A stretch of DNA of 64,000 nucleotides from DP-19 sp036496285 (GTDB lineage: Bacteria; Desulfobacterota; Binatia; UTPRO1), in assembly GCA_036496285.1 (NCBI GenBank), contig DASXLI010000091.1, forward strand, positions 31,539-95,538. The letters run 5' to 3'. Both the position numbers and the translations under genes were made by a program. Below, piece by piece: positions 41,155 through 48,619 of this stretch (its first letter is position 1; each line of letters opens with the position of its first letter). Under the pieces are notes generated by a model. It had not been told where the DNA came from. It was given only the letters and a program-made list of their open reading frames with translations, and made no database searches.

Positions 41155-42552
41155 ATGTGGATCATGCGGGTGGCGGTGATCGCGGGGATCGTGGTGCTCT
41201 TCGCGGGCGCGACGCAGGCGACGATGTTCAACGTCGGCCTCGCGAGCGGCAGCGCGCAGTTCCTGAACGGGCAGCCCGAGACCTACGGCCAGACGGCCGA
41301 CCCGAGCGACGTCGATCTCGCGCCCGGTGTCCCGGCCGACTTCGTCGTCAATCAGTTCACCAACTTCCACCCGATGGACGTCTACCCGTACTCGCCCGGC
41401 GCCAGCCTGACGTTCACCCAGACCCTCACCGTGAACGGCGTCCCGACGACCGCGCTCCGGACGCTCACGCTCGTCGAGGAGTCGAGCGATCACTGCACGC
41501 TCGTCCAGTCGCTGTCGGCGCTCAGCATGACGGTCGATCTCGGCGCCGCGGGACGGGTCACGATCGACCTCCCGGCGAGTTCGATTCTGGCATACCCCTG
41601 CGACAACGGCGTCCCGGACGGCTCCATCTTCGTCGTGGTCCCGGGCCTCTTCGTCCACCTGACGGCGACCGTCCTCGACGACTTCACCTCCTACGCGATC
41701 AAGACCGCGAAGGGGGCGAGCAAGCTCGCGCCCTTCGGCCCAGTCACCCTCGCCGACGACTTCGGCAGCGCCGACTACGACGTGACGAAGCTCCTGGCGC
41801 TCGACACGCCCGCCGGCGTGAACGGCGCGGCCACGTTCGACGGCACGACCCATCTCGCGCGCTACGCCCTCAAGCGCCGCAAGACCTTCGGCAAGTTCCA
41901 GAAGATCGTCGACCTGCCGATCACCACCGAATGCGGTAACCTCGCCGTGACGCTCGCGAAGCCCGAGAGCCTGCTCGTCCCGGTGGGCAAGTCGCTCACG
42001 CCGCCGCCGCCCGCCGTGCCCGATCCACAGACCTCGCTCGTCGATCACTTCCTCTGCTACGCGGCCAAGCTGCAGAAGAAGCGCACCGACGGCAGCGTGG
42101 CCGCGACGTTGCCGAAGAAGATGCAGGTTGGCACCGCGGACCAGTTCGAGACCCGCATCTTCGACGTGAAGAAGCTGACGCGTGTCTGCGCACCCGTCGC
42201 AAAGTCGGGCTCACCGGTGGATCTGAAGACGGGCAATCCGAAGGCGATCACGCCGACGACGGTCCGGAGCCCGGCGAGCCACCTCGTCTGCTACCAGGTG
42301 AAGCCGGCCAAGGCGTCGATCGCGCAGACCGCCTGTGGCCCCGTCGCGCCGAAGGACAAAGGCGCGAAGATCGACCCTCCGCAACCGAAGCACCAGAAGG
42401 TGTCCGGCCTCGTCATCAACGGCCAGCTCGGCAGCGCGACGCTCGACACCGTGAAGGAGCTCGAGCTGTGCGTGCCGCTCACGGCCGAGTTCAGCAGCTG
42501 CGGTCGCGCGCGGGCGTGTCTTCGTGGCTCCGCGTTACGGGCTGATCCGTAG
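41155..42552 (+). CDS. Secreted protein with H-F-x-C-Y domains
   Basis: The 465-residue precursor has a signal peptide (MRVAVIAGIVVLFAGATQA). Its first 180 residues are a beta-rich domain of unknown type. The second half contains at least two units of a Cys-bearing family: VDHFLCYAAKLQKK ... FDVKKLTRVCAPVAKSG and SHLVCYQVKPAKAS ... LDTVKELELCVPL. The same unit occurs in the N-terminus of the giant protein at 58095-62483. The function is unknown; two Cys per unit suggest one disulfide. ATG 41155 has GGAGGT about nine bases upstream. Confidence 0.75.
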   Translation: MWIMRVAVIAGIVVLFAGATQATMFNVGLASGSAQFLNGQPETYGQTADPSDVDLAPGVPADFVVNQFTNFHPMDVYPYSPGASLTFTQTLTVNGVPTTALRTLTLVEESSDHCTLVQSLSALSMTVDLGAAGRVTIDLPASSILAYPCDNGVPDGSIFVVVPGLFVHLTATVLDDFTSYAIKTAKGASKLAPFGPVTLADDFGSADYDVTKLLALDTPAGVNGAATFDGTTHLARYALKRRKTFGKFQKIVDLPITTECGNLAVTLAKPESLLVPVGKSLTPPPPAVPDPQTSLVDHFLCYAAKLQKKRTDGSVAATLPKKMQVGTADQFETRIFDVKKLTRVCAPVAKSGSPVDLKTGNPKAITPTTVRSPASHLVCYQVKPAKASIAQTACGPVAPKDKGAKIDPPQPKHQKVSGLVINGQLGSATLDTVKELELCVPLTAEFSSCGRARACLRGSALRADP

Positions 42553-43041
42553 ATTCGGGTGGTGGCGCCGGAAGTAGAGCGCCATCGCCGCCGCCGCGAG
42601 CAGGTTGCCGACGAGGATCGCCGGCCACGAGAGCGACGCCACCACGTCCTCGGCGAAGATCATGCCGCCGACGACGAAGCCGAACTCGAACACGACGAAC
42701 AGCAGCAGGATGCCGAAGCCGTAGTTCGGGTCGCGCTCCGCCAGCGCCAGCAGGCGCGCCGCGATCCCGCCCAGCATGGCGAACACGAGCACGTGGACGA
42801 ACGTGAACATGAGCGCCATCTCGAACGGGTTCGACTCGCGCGCCGAGCCGAAGAGCGCCGTGCCGAGCACCGTCGGCGTATAGAGCGGCCGGCCGTGCAG
42901 CGCGTCCAGTAGGAAGAACCAGCCCGCGATCACGGCAGCGCCGATCAGTCCCGCGACGATGCCTTCCTCGTAGGTCCGGGACATCTCCTCCGCGTGCGGA
43001 GTGATCACCGGATGGGTGGCCGTACCGGTCTGAGCCGTCAT
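42535..43041 (-). CDS. Small integral membrane protein of unknown function
   Basis: The 168-residue protein has a soluble N-terminus and four membrane helices (GIVAGLIGAAVIAGWFFLLDAL, FEMALMFTFVHVLVFAMLGGIAARLL, FGILLLFVVFEFGFVVGGM, PAILVGNLLAAAAMALYF). No family recognised. ATG 43041 follows GGAAAGGAGCG by five bases. It ends inside the convergent secreted-protein gene (18-base overlap). Confidence 0.65.
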   Translation of the reverse strand: MTAQTGTATHPVITPHAEEMSRTYEEGIVAGLIGAAVIAGWFFLLDALHGRPLYTPTVLGTALFGSARESNPFEMALMFTFVHVLVFAMLGGIAARLLALAERDPNYGFGILLLFVVFEFGFVVGGMIFAEDVVASLSWPAILVGNLLAAAAMALYFRRHHPNLRISP

Positions 43042-43352
43042 TGAGACGCTCCTTTCCCGGGGCCGGCAAGGGCCCCGTGTGAGGCCACGAACGCAGAGGG
43101 ATACTATCACACTAGCCGCAGCGCAGTTGAGCCCGCCCGGCGACGCTTTGGGCGCACCGCGGCAAGGCATAGATGCGGTGCGCGGAGTGGCTCGTGCCGT
43201 AGCGGATGCACGGTCGCTAGGAGCCCGCTGCCGACGACGACGTTGATACCGCGCCCCACAATTGACGGTGATCGCGCCGCTTGTGATGTCGCCTACGACG
43301 ACGCTGCGTTCGACGGAACCGAGTCGACGCGACGTCGAGAAGGGAGGCGACG
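43042..43352. other. Upstream control region of the azole-peptide operon
   Basis: The 311 bases hold no credible gene. A GC-rich inverted repeat lies near 43058-43080 (GGGGCC...GGCCCC type). The right end carries the candidate promoter at 43262 and the GGGAGG site (43342-43347) of the precursor gene. Confidence 0.5.
43262..43289 (+). promoter_or_regulatory. Candidate promoter of the azole-peptide operon
   Basis: TTGACG (43262-43267) and TGATGT (43284-43289) are 16 bases apart, leaving about 57 bases of leader before the precursor ATG at 43353. Confidence 0.35.
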
Positions 43353-43487
43353 ATGCCGACGAACAGCAAGCAGGGTTGCATGATCGAGGACCTCGAGGTG
43401 CCGGGCGCCAGCCGCGGACTCGAGACGGCGGCCGCGGGCACGTGCACGTGCACCTGCACCTGCACGGCCACGGCACAGTGCGACTGA
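43353..43487 (+). CDS. Azole-modified peptide precursor (RiPP precursor)
   Basis: This 44-residue peptide has a hydrophilic, acidic leader (MIEDLEVPGASRGLE in its middle) and a Thr/Cys-alternating core, TCTCTCTCTATAQCD, preceded by AAAG. Alternating Thr and Cys is the classic substrate for YcaO-type cyclodehydration to oxazol(in)es and thiazol(in)es. There are five Cys and six Thr in the core. GGGAGG (43342-43347) five bases before the ATG gives a strong ribosome-binding site. E1-like, YcaO and SagB-like genes follow on the same strand. The pattern recalls thiazolyl-peptide precursors, but no Lan-type dehydratase is present. Cleavage is most likely near Gly29; exact processing is inferred. 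Confidence 0.88.
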   Translation: MPTNSKQGCMIEDLEVPGASRGLETAAAGTCTCTCTCTATAQCD

Positions 43488-43528
43488 GCAGCTCGGTCGC
43501 GGCGCGCGAGGGCGCGTGAGGAATAGTG

Positions 43529-43568
43529 GCGCCCCGGGAGACCGGCTCGGAGCCGGGACCCGGGGCGC
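43529..43568 (+). promoter_or_regulatory. Stable hairpin between precursor and modification genes
   Basis: A perfect ten-pair outer stem GCGCCCCGGG (43529-43538) / CCCGGGGCGC (43559-43568) encloses a second six-pair stem CCGGCT/AGCCGG. No T-run follows. Such hairpins between precursor and enzyme genes commonly stabilise the short precursor message or let only some transcripts read through, giving peptide excess. Confidence 0.65.
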
Positions 43569-43606
43569 GAAGCCGGTTTCAGTCAAGCAGCGGTCGGAGG
43601 AACGGC

Positions 43607-44614
43607 ATGGCGACAACCATCGCTGAGGATGCGAGAGTCCGATTGCGTCCCGAGTTCGCGGTCATTCCGCTCGGGGACGACAAGGTCCTGCTGCGCTCGC
43701 CCGATCAAGCGGTGCGGGTGAGCGTGGACGGCATGAGCGCCCGGAGTCTTGCCGGGGTCTTGAGAAGTCTGGATGGCAGGACGTTGGCGTCTGACGTCGA
43801 CGCGCGTCGATCGGAGGTCCGTCAGCTCGTTCACGGGCTGCTGAAGCGCGAGATCATCGAGGTCGATCCCGGTGCGCTTCCCGTCTCGACGCAGGAGCGC
43901 TGCTTCGCGCGCTTTCACGACGATGCGGCGGCATGCACGCGCCGGCTGGGAGCGTCGCGCGTGCTGGTGCGTGGCGCAGGGGCAGTTGCCGATGCGCTCG
44001 CAGAAGAGTTCCGCCGCGCCGGCGTCGGGGTGGTGACGCGCCTGGCCGCCGGCTCTTCCACGGACGGGGCCTCGTTGCTGCGCGGTTGTCTCGCCGCCGA
44101 TCTCACCGTGCTCGTGTCGGACATCGGGGACGGACGCTCGCGCGAGGAGGAGGCAGTCAACGACCTCGCCGTCGAGCACGGCTTCGCGTGGTGTCCGGTC
44201 CGGATCTTCGGAAGCGAGGGCTTCGTCGGGCCGCTGTTCGTGGCGGGGGAGGGGCCGTGCCTCGCATGCCTGCTGGCGCGCGAGGAGGCGAACTGGGTCG
44301 AGCCCGACGTCACGCGCGCATATCTCGACCATACCCGTGCGACGCCGAGCTCACTCGAGGCGTACGGCCGACTGCCGGGCTTCATCACCATCGTGAACGC
44401 GTGGGCGGCGATCGAGGGGACGAAGTATCTGTCGCGCTTCACCACGCCGGCGATTCTCGGTCACGTCATGCGCATCGACGTCCTCCGCTGCGCGACCAGG
44501 TTGCATCGGGTGTTGCGGCTGCCGCGGTGTGCGCGATGCTCGCCGCTCCAGCGACGGCCGTCGGTCAACAGTCTTCTCTACGCGAGGCGCGCCGATCGTG
44601 AGTCGGCAGAGTAA
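43607..44614 (+). CDS. E1-like leader-binding partner of the YcaO cyclodehydratase (TOMM C protein)
   Basis: The 335-residue protein begins with a winged-helix, PqqD-like RiPP-recognition region (residues about 12-88, LRPEFAVIPLGDDKVLLRS to LLKREIIEVDP). It continues with an E1/ThiF-like fold (VLVRGAGAVADALAEEFRRAGVGVVTRL). Four cysteines, C218/C221 in CLAC and C308/C311 in CARC, form the zinc site typical of this group. It would bind the precursor leader and present the core to YcaO. ATG 43607 has CGGAGG six bases upstream. It overlaps the YcaO gene by 17 bases. Confidence 0.9.
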   Translation: MATTIAEDARVRLRPEFAVIPLGDDKVLLRSPDQAVRVSVDGMSARSLAGVLRSLDGRTLASDVDARRSEVRQLVHGLLKREIIEVDPGALPVSTQERCFARFHDDAAACTRRLGASRVLVRGAGAVADALAEEFRRAGVGVVTRLAAGSSTDGASLLRGCLAADLTVLVSDIGDGRSREEEAVNDLAVEHGFAWCPVRIFGSEGFVGPLFVAGEGPCLACLLAREEANWVEPDVTRAYLDHTRATPSSLEAYGRLPGFITIVNAWAAIEGTKYLSRFTTPAILGHVMRIDVLRCATRLHRVLRLPRCARCSPLQRRPSVNSLLYARRADRESAE

Positions 44615-45935
44615 CCTTGGCGCGGCGCTCGCGCGCGCATCGCTGGCGGTCGACGACCGCTTCGGGATCGTTCGCCAGGTTGCGGTGCACGAGGTCGGTC
44701 CGTCGGATCCGCCGTTCTTCTTCGCGACGGCGCAGCTCGCCTCGACGCGTCCCTTCTCGACCGCGGCCGCGAGCGTGCTGAACGGCGGAGCGGGACCCAC
44801 GTCCGAGTCGGCACTGCTCGGGGCCCTCGGCGAAGCCGTCGAGCGCTACGCGATCGGCTCGTATCGCGAGGAAGACACCTTCCGTGCATCGTTCCGCGAG
44901 GTGGAGCGGGTGGCACTGGATCCGTCGCGGCTGATCTTCTTTGCGGACGAGCAATATTCCTGGGAGCGCTTCCCCTACGTCCGATTCAGCCCGGAGACGC
45001 CCCTCAGTTGGGTTGCCGGCGTATCGCTGTCGGATGGGAGCGAGAAGCTCGTTCCGGCCGCGCGCGTGTTCACGCCCTACGTCGCTCCGCACCCCGCGGA
45101 GCGGCTCCTGCAGTCTACGAGCACCGGTGCCGCCTGCCACAGCGAGAAGGAGCAGGCCACCCTCCTGGGGCTGTACGAATGCATCGAGCGCGACGCGGTG
45201 ATGATCGCCTGGCTCAACCGCATGTCGCTCGCGCTCCTCGATCCTGCCGCGTACGAGGATTGGGAGCTCGCCTCCGCCGTCGAGCGGTGCCGTCGCGTGG
45301 ATCTCGACGTGCAGCTGTTCGACGCGACGACCGACGTCGGTGTGCCGACCGTGCTCGCCGTGCTGGCCAGCCCCCTCGGCATCGTCCCGTCGGTGGCGGT
45401 CGGTGCGGCCACGCGGGCGAGCATGGTCGAGGCGGCGCGGAAGGCGCTCATCGAGAGCGCGCACACCTTCTTCTGGATCCACACCCGCTGTCGCGTCTCG
45501 GATCTTCCGCGCTTCCGCTCGGACTATGCGGACGTGGTGTCCCTGGATCAGCATTCGCTGCTGTACGGCGATCCGCGGATGCGCACGAAGCTGGGGTTCC
45601 TGATGGAGCACGGGAAACGGGGCGCATCGAGCCGGACCGCAGAGCCGCGCGACGTCGCCGGAACCACGGCCGCGGACGAGTTCGCTCGTTGTCGAGACGT
45701 CCTTCGGTGGCTCGATCTCGAGGCGGTCGTGGTCGACGTCACGCCGCGCGACGTCGCCGATCTCGGGCTCGCGGTCGTACGGGTCGTGGTCACGGATCTC
45801 CATCCGCTCTGGGGTGGCCACCACGTGCGATGTCTCGGTGGCGTACGGGTCAGACAGACCCCGGTCACGCTCGGATACTTCCCGCAAGCGCTCCGGCCCG
45901 CCGAGCTCAACACGGACCCGCATCCGCTGCCATGA
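44598..45935 (+). CDS. YcaO-domain azoline-forming cyclodehydratase (TOMM D protein)
   Basis: The 445-residue protein phosphorylates the peptide backbone with ATP to close Cys and Thr side chains into azolines. ATP-binding acidic residues are visible in LGEAVERYA (79-84) and SEKEQATLLGLYECIERD (182-199), next to STSTGAACH. The C-terminus is the proline-rich NTDPHPLP end that azoline-forming YcaOs place in their active site. I prefer GTG 44598, which overlaps the upstream gene; a longer start at 44529 adds unrelated residues. Confidence 0.95.
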   Translation: MSRQSNLGAALARASLAVDDRFGIVRQVAVHEVGPSDPPFFFATAQLASTRPFSTAAASVLNGGAGPTSESALLGALGEAVERYAIGSYREEDTFRASFREVERVALDPSRLIFFADEQYSWERFPYVRFSPETPLSWVAGVSLSDGSEKLVPAARVFTPYVAPHPAERLLQSTSTGAACHSEKEQATLLGLYECIERDAVMIAWLNRMSLALLDPAAYEDWELASAVERCRRVDLDVQLFDATTDVGVPTVLAVLASPLGIVPSVAVGAATRASMVEAARKALIESAHTFFWIHTRCRVSDLPRFRSDYADVVSLDQHSLLYGDPRMRTKLGFLMEHGKRGASSRTAEPRDVAGTTAADEFARCRDVLRWLDLEAVVVDVTPRDVADLGLAVVRVVVTDLHPLWGGHHVRCLGGVRVRQTPVTLGYFPQALRPAELNTDPHPLP

Positions 45936-45951
45936 GATGGAAGGGCGCCCC

Positions 45952-46740
45952 ATGATCGGCAATCAGGAAGCACCGGCACTCGACGAGCTGTATCACTGCA
46001 ACTCGAAGCACACGCCGACGCAGCTGGCATTCGTCAGTGCGCGGGGGACGCGGCAGCGCGAGCGCGTGCTGCACGCGCTCTACGAGGAAGGCCGGGCGAG
46101 GTTCAAGACCTACACGGGCGCGGCGCGCATCGCGCTGCCGCGATGCACTGTCGAGCCGGAGATGAGCGTCGCCCGTGCGATCCGGACGCGCCGATCGCGA
46201 CGCTCGTTCCCACCCTCGGCGCTCTCGCTCGGCGAGCTGGGGACGCTTCTGCAGTACGGCTACGGGGCGCACGTCCAGGCCGACGGCGCCGTCGTGAGGG
46301 CCGTGCCGTCGGGCGGCGGTCTCTACCCACTCGACCTGTACGTTCTGCAGACTCCGCGCGCCGGCGGCGAGCTGACGGAGGGCGTGTACCACTACCACGC
46401 CGGCGAGCACGTCCTGCAGCGGGTCCGTCCGCACTGCGATCGCGGACGCTTGCGGAGCGCGTCGATCTATCCCGAGGTCGTCGCGAGCGCAGCGAGCGTG
46501 CTGGCGCTCGTCGCGGACATGCCCAGGATCCGCGTCAAGTACGGAGAGCGGGCGTACCGTCTGGCGCTCCTCGAGGCCGGACACGTCAGCCAGAGCGTGT
46601 ACCTGACGGCCGGTGCCTCGGGGCTCGGGGCCGTGGCCCTGGATGGCTTCTACGACGATGCAATCCACGCGCTCGTCGACCTCGACGGTGTCGCGCAGAT
46701 CGCGCTCATGCTGATCGCGATCGGGCATCGCGATGACTGA
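45952..46740 (+). CDS. SagB-type FMN dehydrogenase (nitroreductase fold)
   Basis: The 262-residue flavoenzyme oxidises azolines to aromatic azoles in related pathways. It has the SagB/ThcOx pattern: AIRTRRSRRSFPPSALSLGELGTLLQYGYG, AVPSGGGLYPLDLYVLQ, GVYHYHAGEHVLQRV, ALLEAGHVSQSVYLTAGASGLGAVAL and GVAQIALMLIAIGH. The start ATG 45952 has GGAAGGG six bases upstream. It begins 16 bases after the YcaO stop. Its presence predicts thiazoles and methyloxazoles, not only azolines, in the product. Confidence 0.94.
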   Translation: MIGNQEAPALDELYHCNSKHTPTQLAFVSARGTRQRERVLHALYEEGRARFKTYTGAARIALPRCTVEPEMSVARAIRTRRSRRSFPPSALSLGELGTLLQYGYGAHVQADGAVVRAVPSGGGLYPLDLYVLQTPRAGGELTEGVYHYHAGEHVLQRVRPHCDRGRLRSASIYPEVVASAASVLALVADMPRIRVKYGERAYRLALLEAGHVSQSVYLTAGASGLGAVALDGFYDDAIHALVDLDGVAQIALMLIAIGHRDD

Positions 46741-48619
46741 ACGGGCGCTGCTGCGGGCACACCTGACGGCGGCTCTGCGCGCGGCCCCGTCGGAGCTCAT
46801 GGAGGGCGCAGCGACGGAGATGCCGGCGGCCTGCCCGCGAGAGACGCGTGATGCTCGAATGCTGGCCGAGACCCTCGAAGCGACGAGCCCCGGGCTGGCG
46901 TTGCTCGTCCAGCTGCGAAGTCGATTGTTCGCCGATGCGGCGAGGGCGGCGGCCGCGCGCAGCTTCGGTCAGGTGGTGGTCGTCGGGCGCGGATTCGCGA
47001 TCGCGGAGGGCGATGAAAGCCGTTCGGGCGTTCCCGTCGTCGAGGTCGAACACCCGGCGGTCCTCGCGACCGGTGAATGCCGGTGCCCGGGCCGCGGGTC
47101 GATCGGGATCGCCGCGGAGGATCTCGGTGAGTCCGCCTGGACCGCACTGTGCTCCTCGGCGTGGGATCCCCGCCGCCGGCGAACGTTCTTCATCGTCGAG
47201 GGTCTGAGCATGTGGGGAGGCGCGGGCGCCCTCGCGTTCTGGCTTCGCATGCTCGGACGTGAAGCAGCGGCGGGCAGCGAGATGCTGCTGAATCTGCTCG
47301 ACACCGAGGCGGCCGAGCAGGCGCGCGAGGCGGGACGAGCGATCTCGGTCGCGCCGGCGGGGATCGACGTCTTGGCATTGCCCGCGCTCGCCCGCGCACA
47401 CGCCGTGGATCTCGTGCATTCCTTCGACTCCGAGCGGCTGCAGCACGCGCAGCTGGGATTCAGCGATCTGCTCGTGCGCGAGCACTATGCATGGCTGCGC
47501 TCGGGCCTTCCGTCGTCGTGCCGCGACGTCGCATGCCCGCCACTGCCCACGCGACGGATGCACTCGCGCGCGGTGCGCGACCTCCCTGCGCGATGGCGTC
47601 TCCGCGACGGGCTCGCGCTGTGGTGCGACGCCGCGGGTCGCGCGGTGCTCTGTCTCGAAGTAACGCCACGCCGGGTCTGCACGGTCCCGCTCGAGGCGGG
47701 AGACCTCGCGTGGCGGCTGCAGGCCGCCGGTCTCCTCGCGTACGACCGTGACGGATCGCCCTTCGATCTGCGGGTCGACGCGATCGCTCGCCGTCTGCGC
47801 TTGTCTCCGTATGAGACGTGCGAACCGGCGAAGTGCCGGTTGGACGTGGTCCGCGCGCTGGCGCTGGCGGCGTTGGCGACGGACGACGCGCTGGTGCGTG
47901 CGGACGTCCACACGCTTCTTGCCGGTACGACCGACAACGTGGCGGGCGAGTGTCTCCGTCGGCTGCTCGCGGATCGCGACGTCGTGTGTGCACGGGATGG
48001 AAACGTCTCGGTTGCGGTGCGCCGTCCGGCGAGAACGCGGGAGGCTTTGGCCGCCGTCCGGGACGCGTTCGACGGGGTGGCCGCACTGCTGGAGGTCGCG
48101 GCCGACCCGCACGTGCTTGTGGACCTCACGAGCGGACGCGACGGCATCCCGCTCACGATCGTTGCCGACGCGGCGCCGTGCACGGTCGTCCGGATTCCTC
48201 CATGTCGCTGGGCGCCCGCGGTGCTCTACCACGAGATCACTCACGTTCTTGCGACGTGCGGCTCGCAGTGGGTCTCGGAGGGTCTGGCGGTGTGGGTCCA
48301 GCGTCAGCTCGCGCCCGAAGAGACGTTTCCTCCTGCCGCGCCGGCAAGCCCGACGCGGCGGCGCCGGTCGCTGTCGTCCGACTTGTCGGACGGTCGCGTC
48401 CGGGATGCGAATGCCGGCGCATGCCGTCTTCCGGCGTCCGCCTACGGCGACGCCGGTGACTACGTTGCCTGGTTGGTGGCCCGCCTCGGACGATCGAGCT
48501 TCCTCCGCCTGTTCGACGCGTGCAGGAGCGGGATGCGCGCGCCGGTCGACGCGCTCTGTCGCAGTCTCGGATTCCGCCTCGCCGAGCTCGAGGCGGATTG
48601 GCTCGGAGGCTCGCCGTGA
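46733..48619 (+). CDS. Fusion of LCMT-like methyltransferase and HExxH metallopeptidase
   Basis: The 628-residue protein appears to join two enzymes. Residues about 40-270 resemble leucine-carboxyl-type class I methyltransferases (SFGQVVVVGRGFAIAEG, VVEVEHPAVLA, FFIVEGLSMWGGAGALAFWLRML, EMLLNLLD). The final 170 residues contain a zinc-protease site, YHEITHVLATCG with H500, E501 and H504, followed by SQWVSEGLAVWVQ (E516 as third ligand candidate), as in gluzincins of the peptidase MA kind. The middle (about 290-480) is unassigned. It overlaps the SagB gene by eight bases. Leader removal and carboxyl or other O-methylation of the peptide are plausible roles. Confidence 0.75.
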   Translation: MTERALLRAHLTAALRAAPSELMEGAATEMPAACPRETRDARMLAETLEATSPGLALLVQLRSRLFADAARAAAARSFGQVVVVGRGFAIAEGDESRSGVPVVEVEHPAVLATGECRCPGRGSIGIAAEDLGESAWTALCSSAWDPRRRRTFFIVEGLSMWGGAGALAFWLRMLGREAAAGSEMLLNLLDTEAAEQAREAGRAISVAPAGIDVLALPALARAHAVDLVHSFDSERLQHAQLGFSDLLVREHYAWLRSGLPSSCRDVACPPLPTRRMHSRAVRDLPARWRLRDGLALWCDAAGRAVLCLEVTPRRVCTVPLEAGDLAWRLQAAGLLAYDRDGSPFDLRVDAIARRLRLSPYETCEPAKCRLDVVRALALAALATDDALVRADVHTLLAGTTDNVAGECLRRLLADRDVVCARDGNVSVAVRRPARTREALAAVRDAFDGVAALLEVAADPHVLVDLTSGRDGIPLTIVADAAPCTVVRIPPCRWAPAVLYHEITHVLATCGSQWVSEGLAVWVQRQLAPEETFPPAAPASPTRRRRSLSSDLSDGRVRDANAGACRLPASAYGDAGDYVAWLVARLGRSSFLRLFDACRSGMRAPVDALCRSLGFRLAELEADWLGGSP

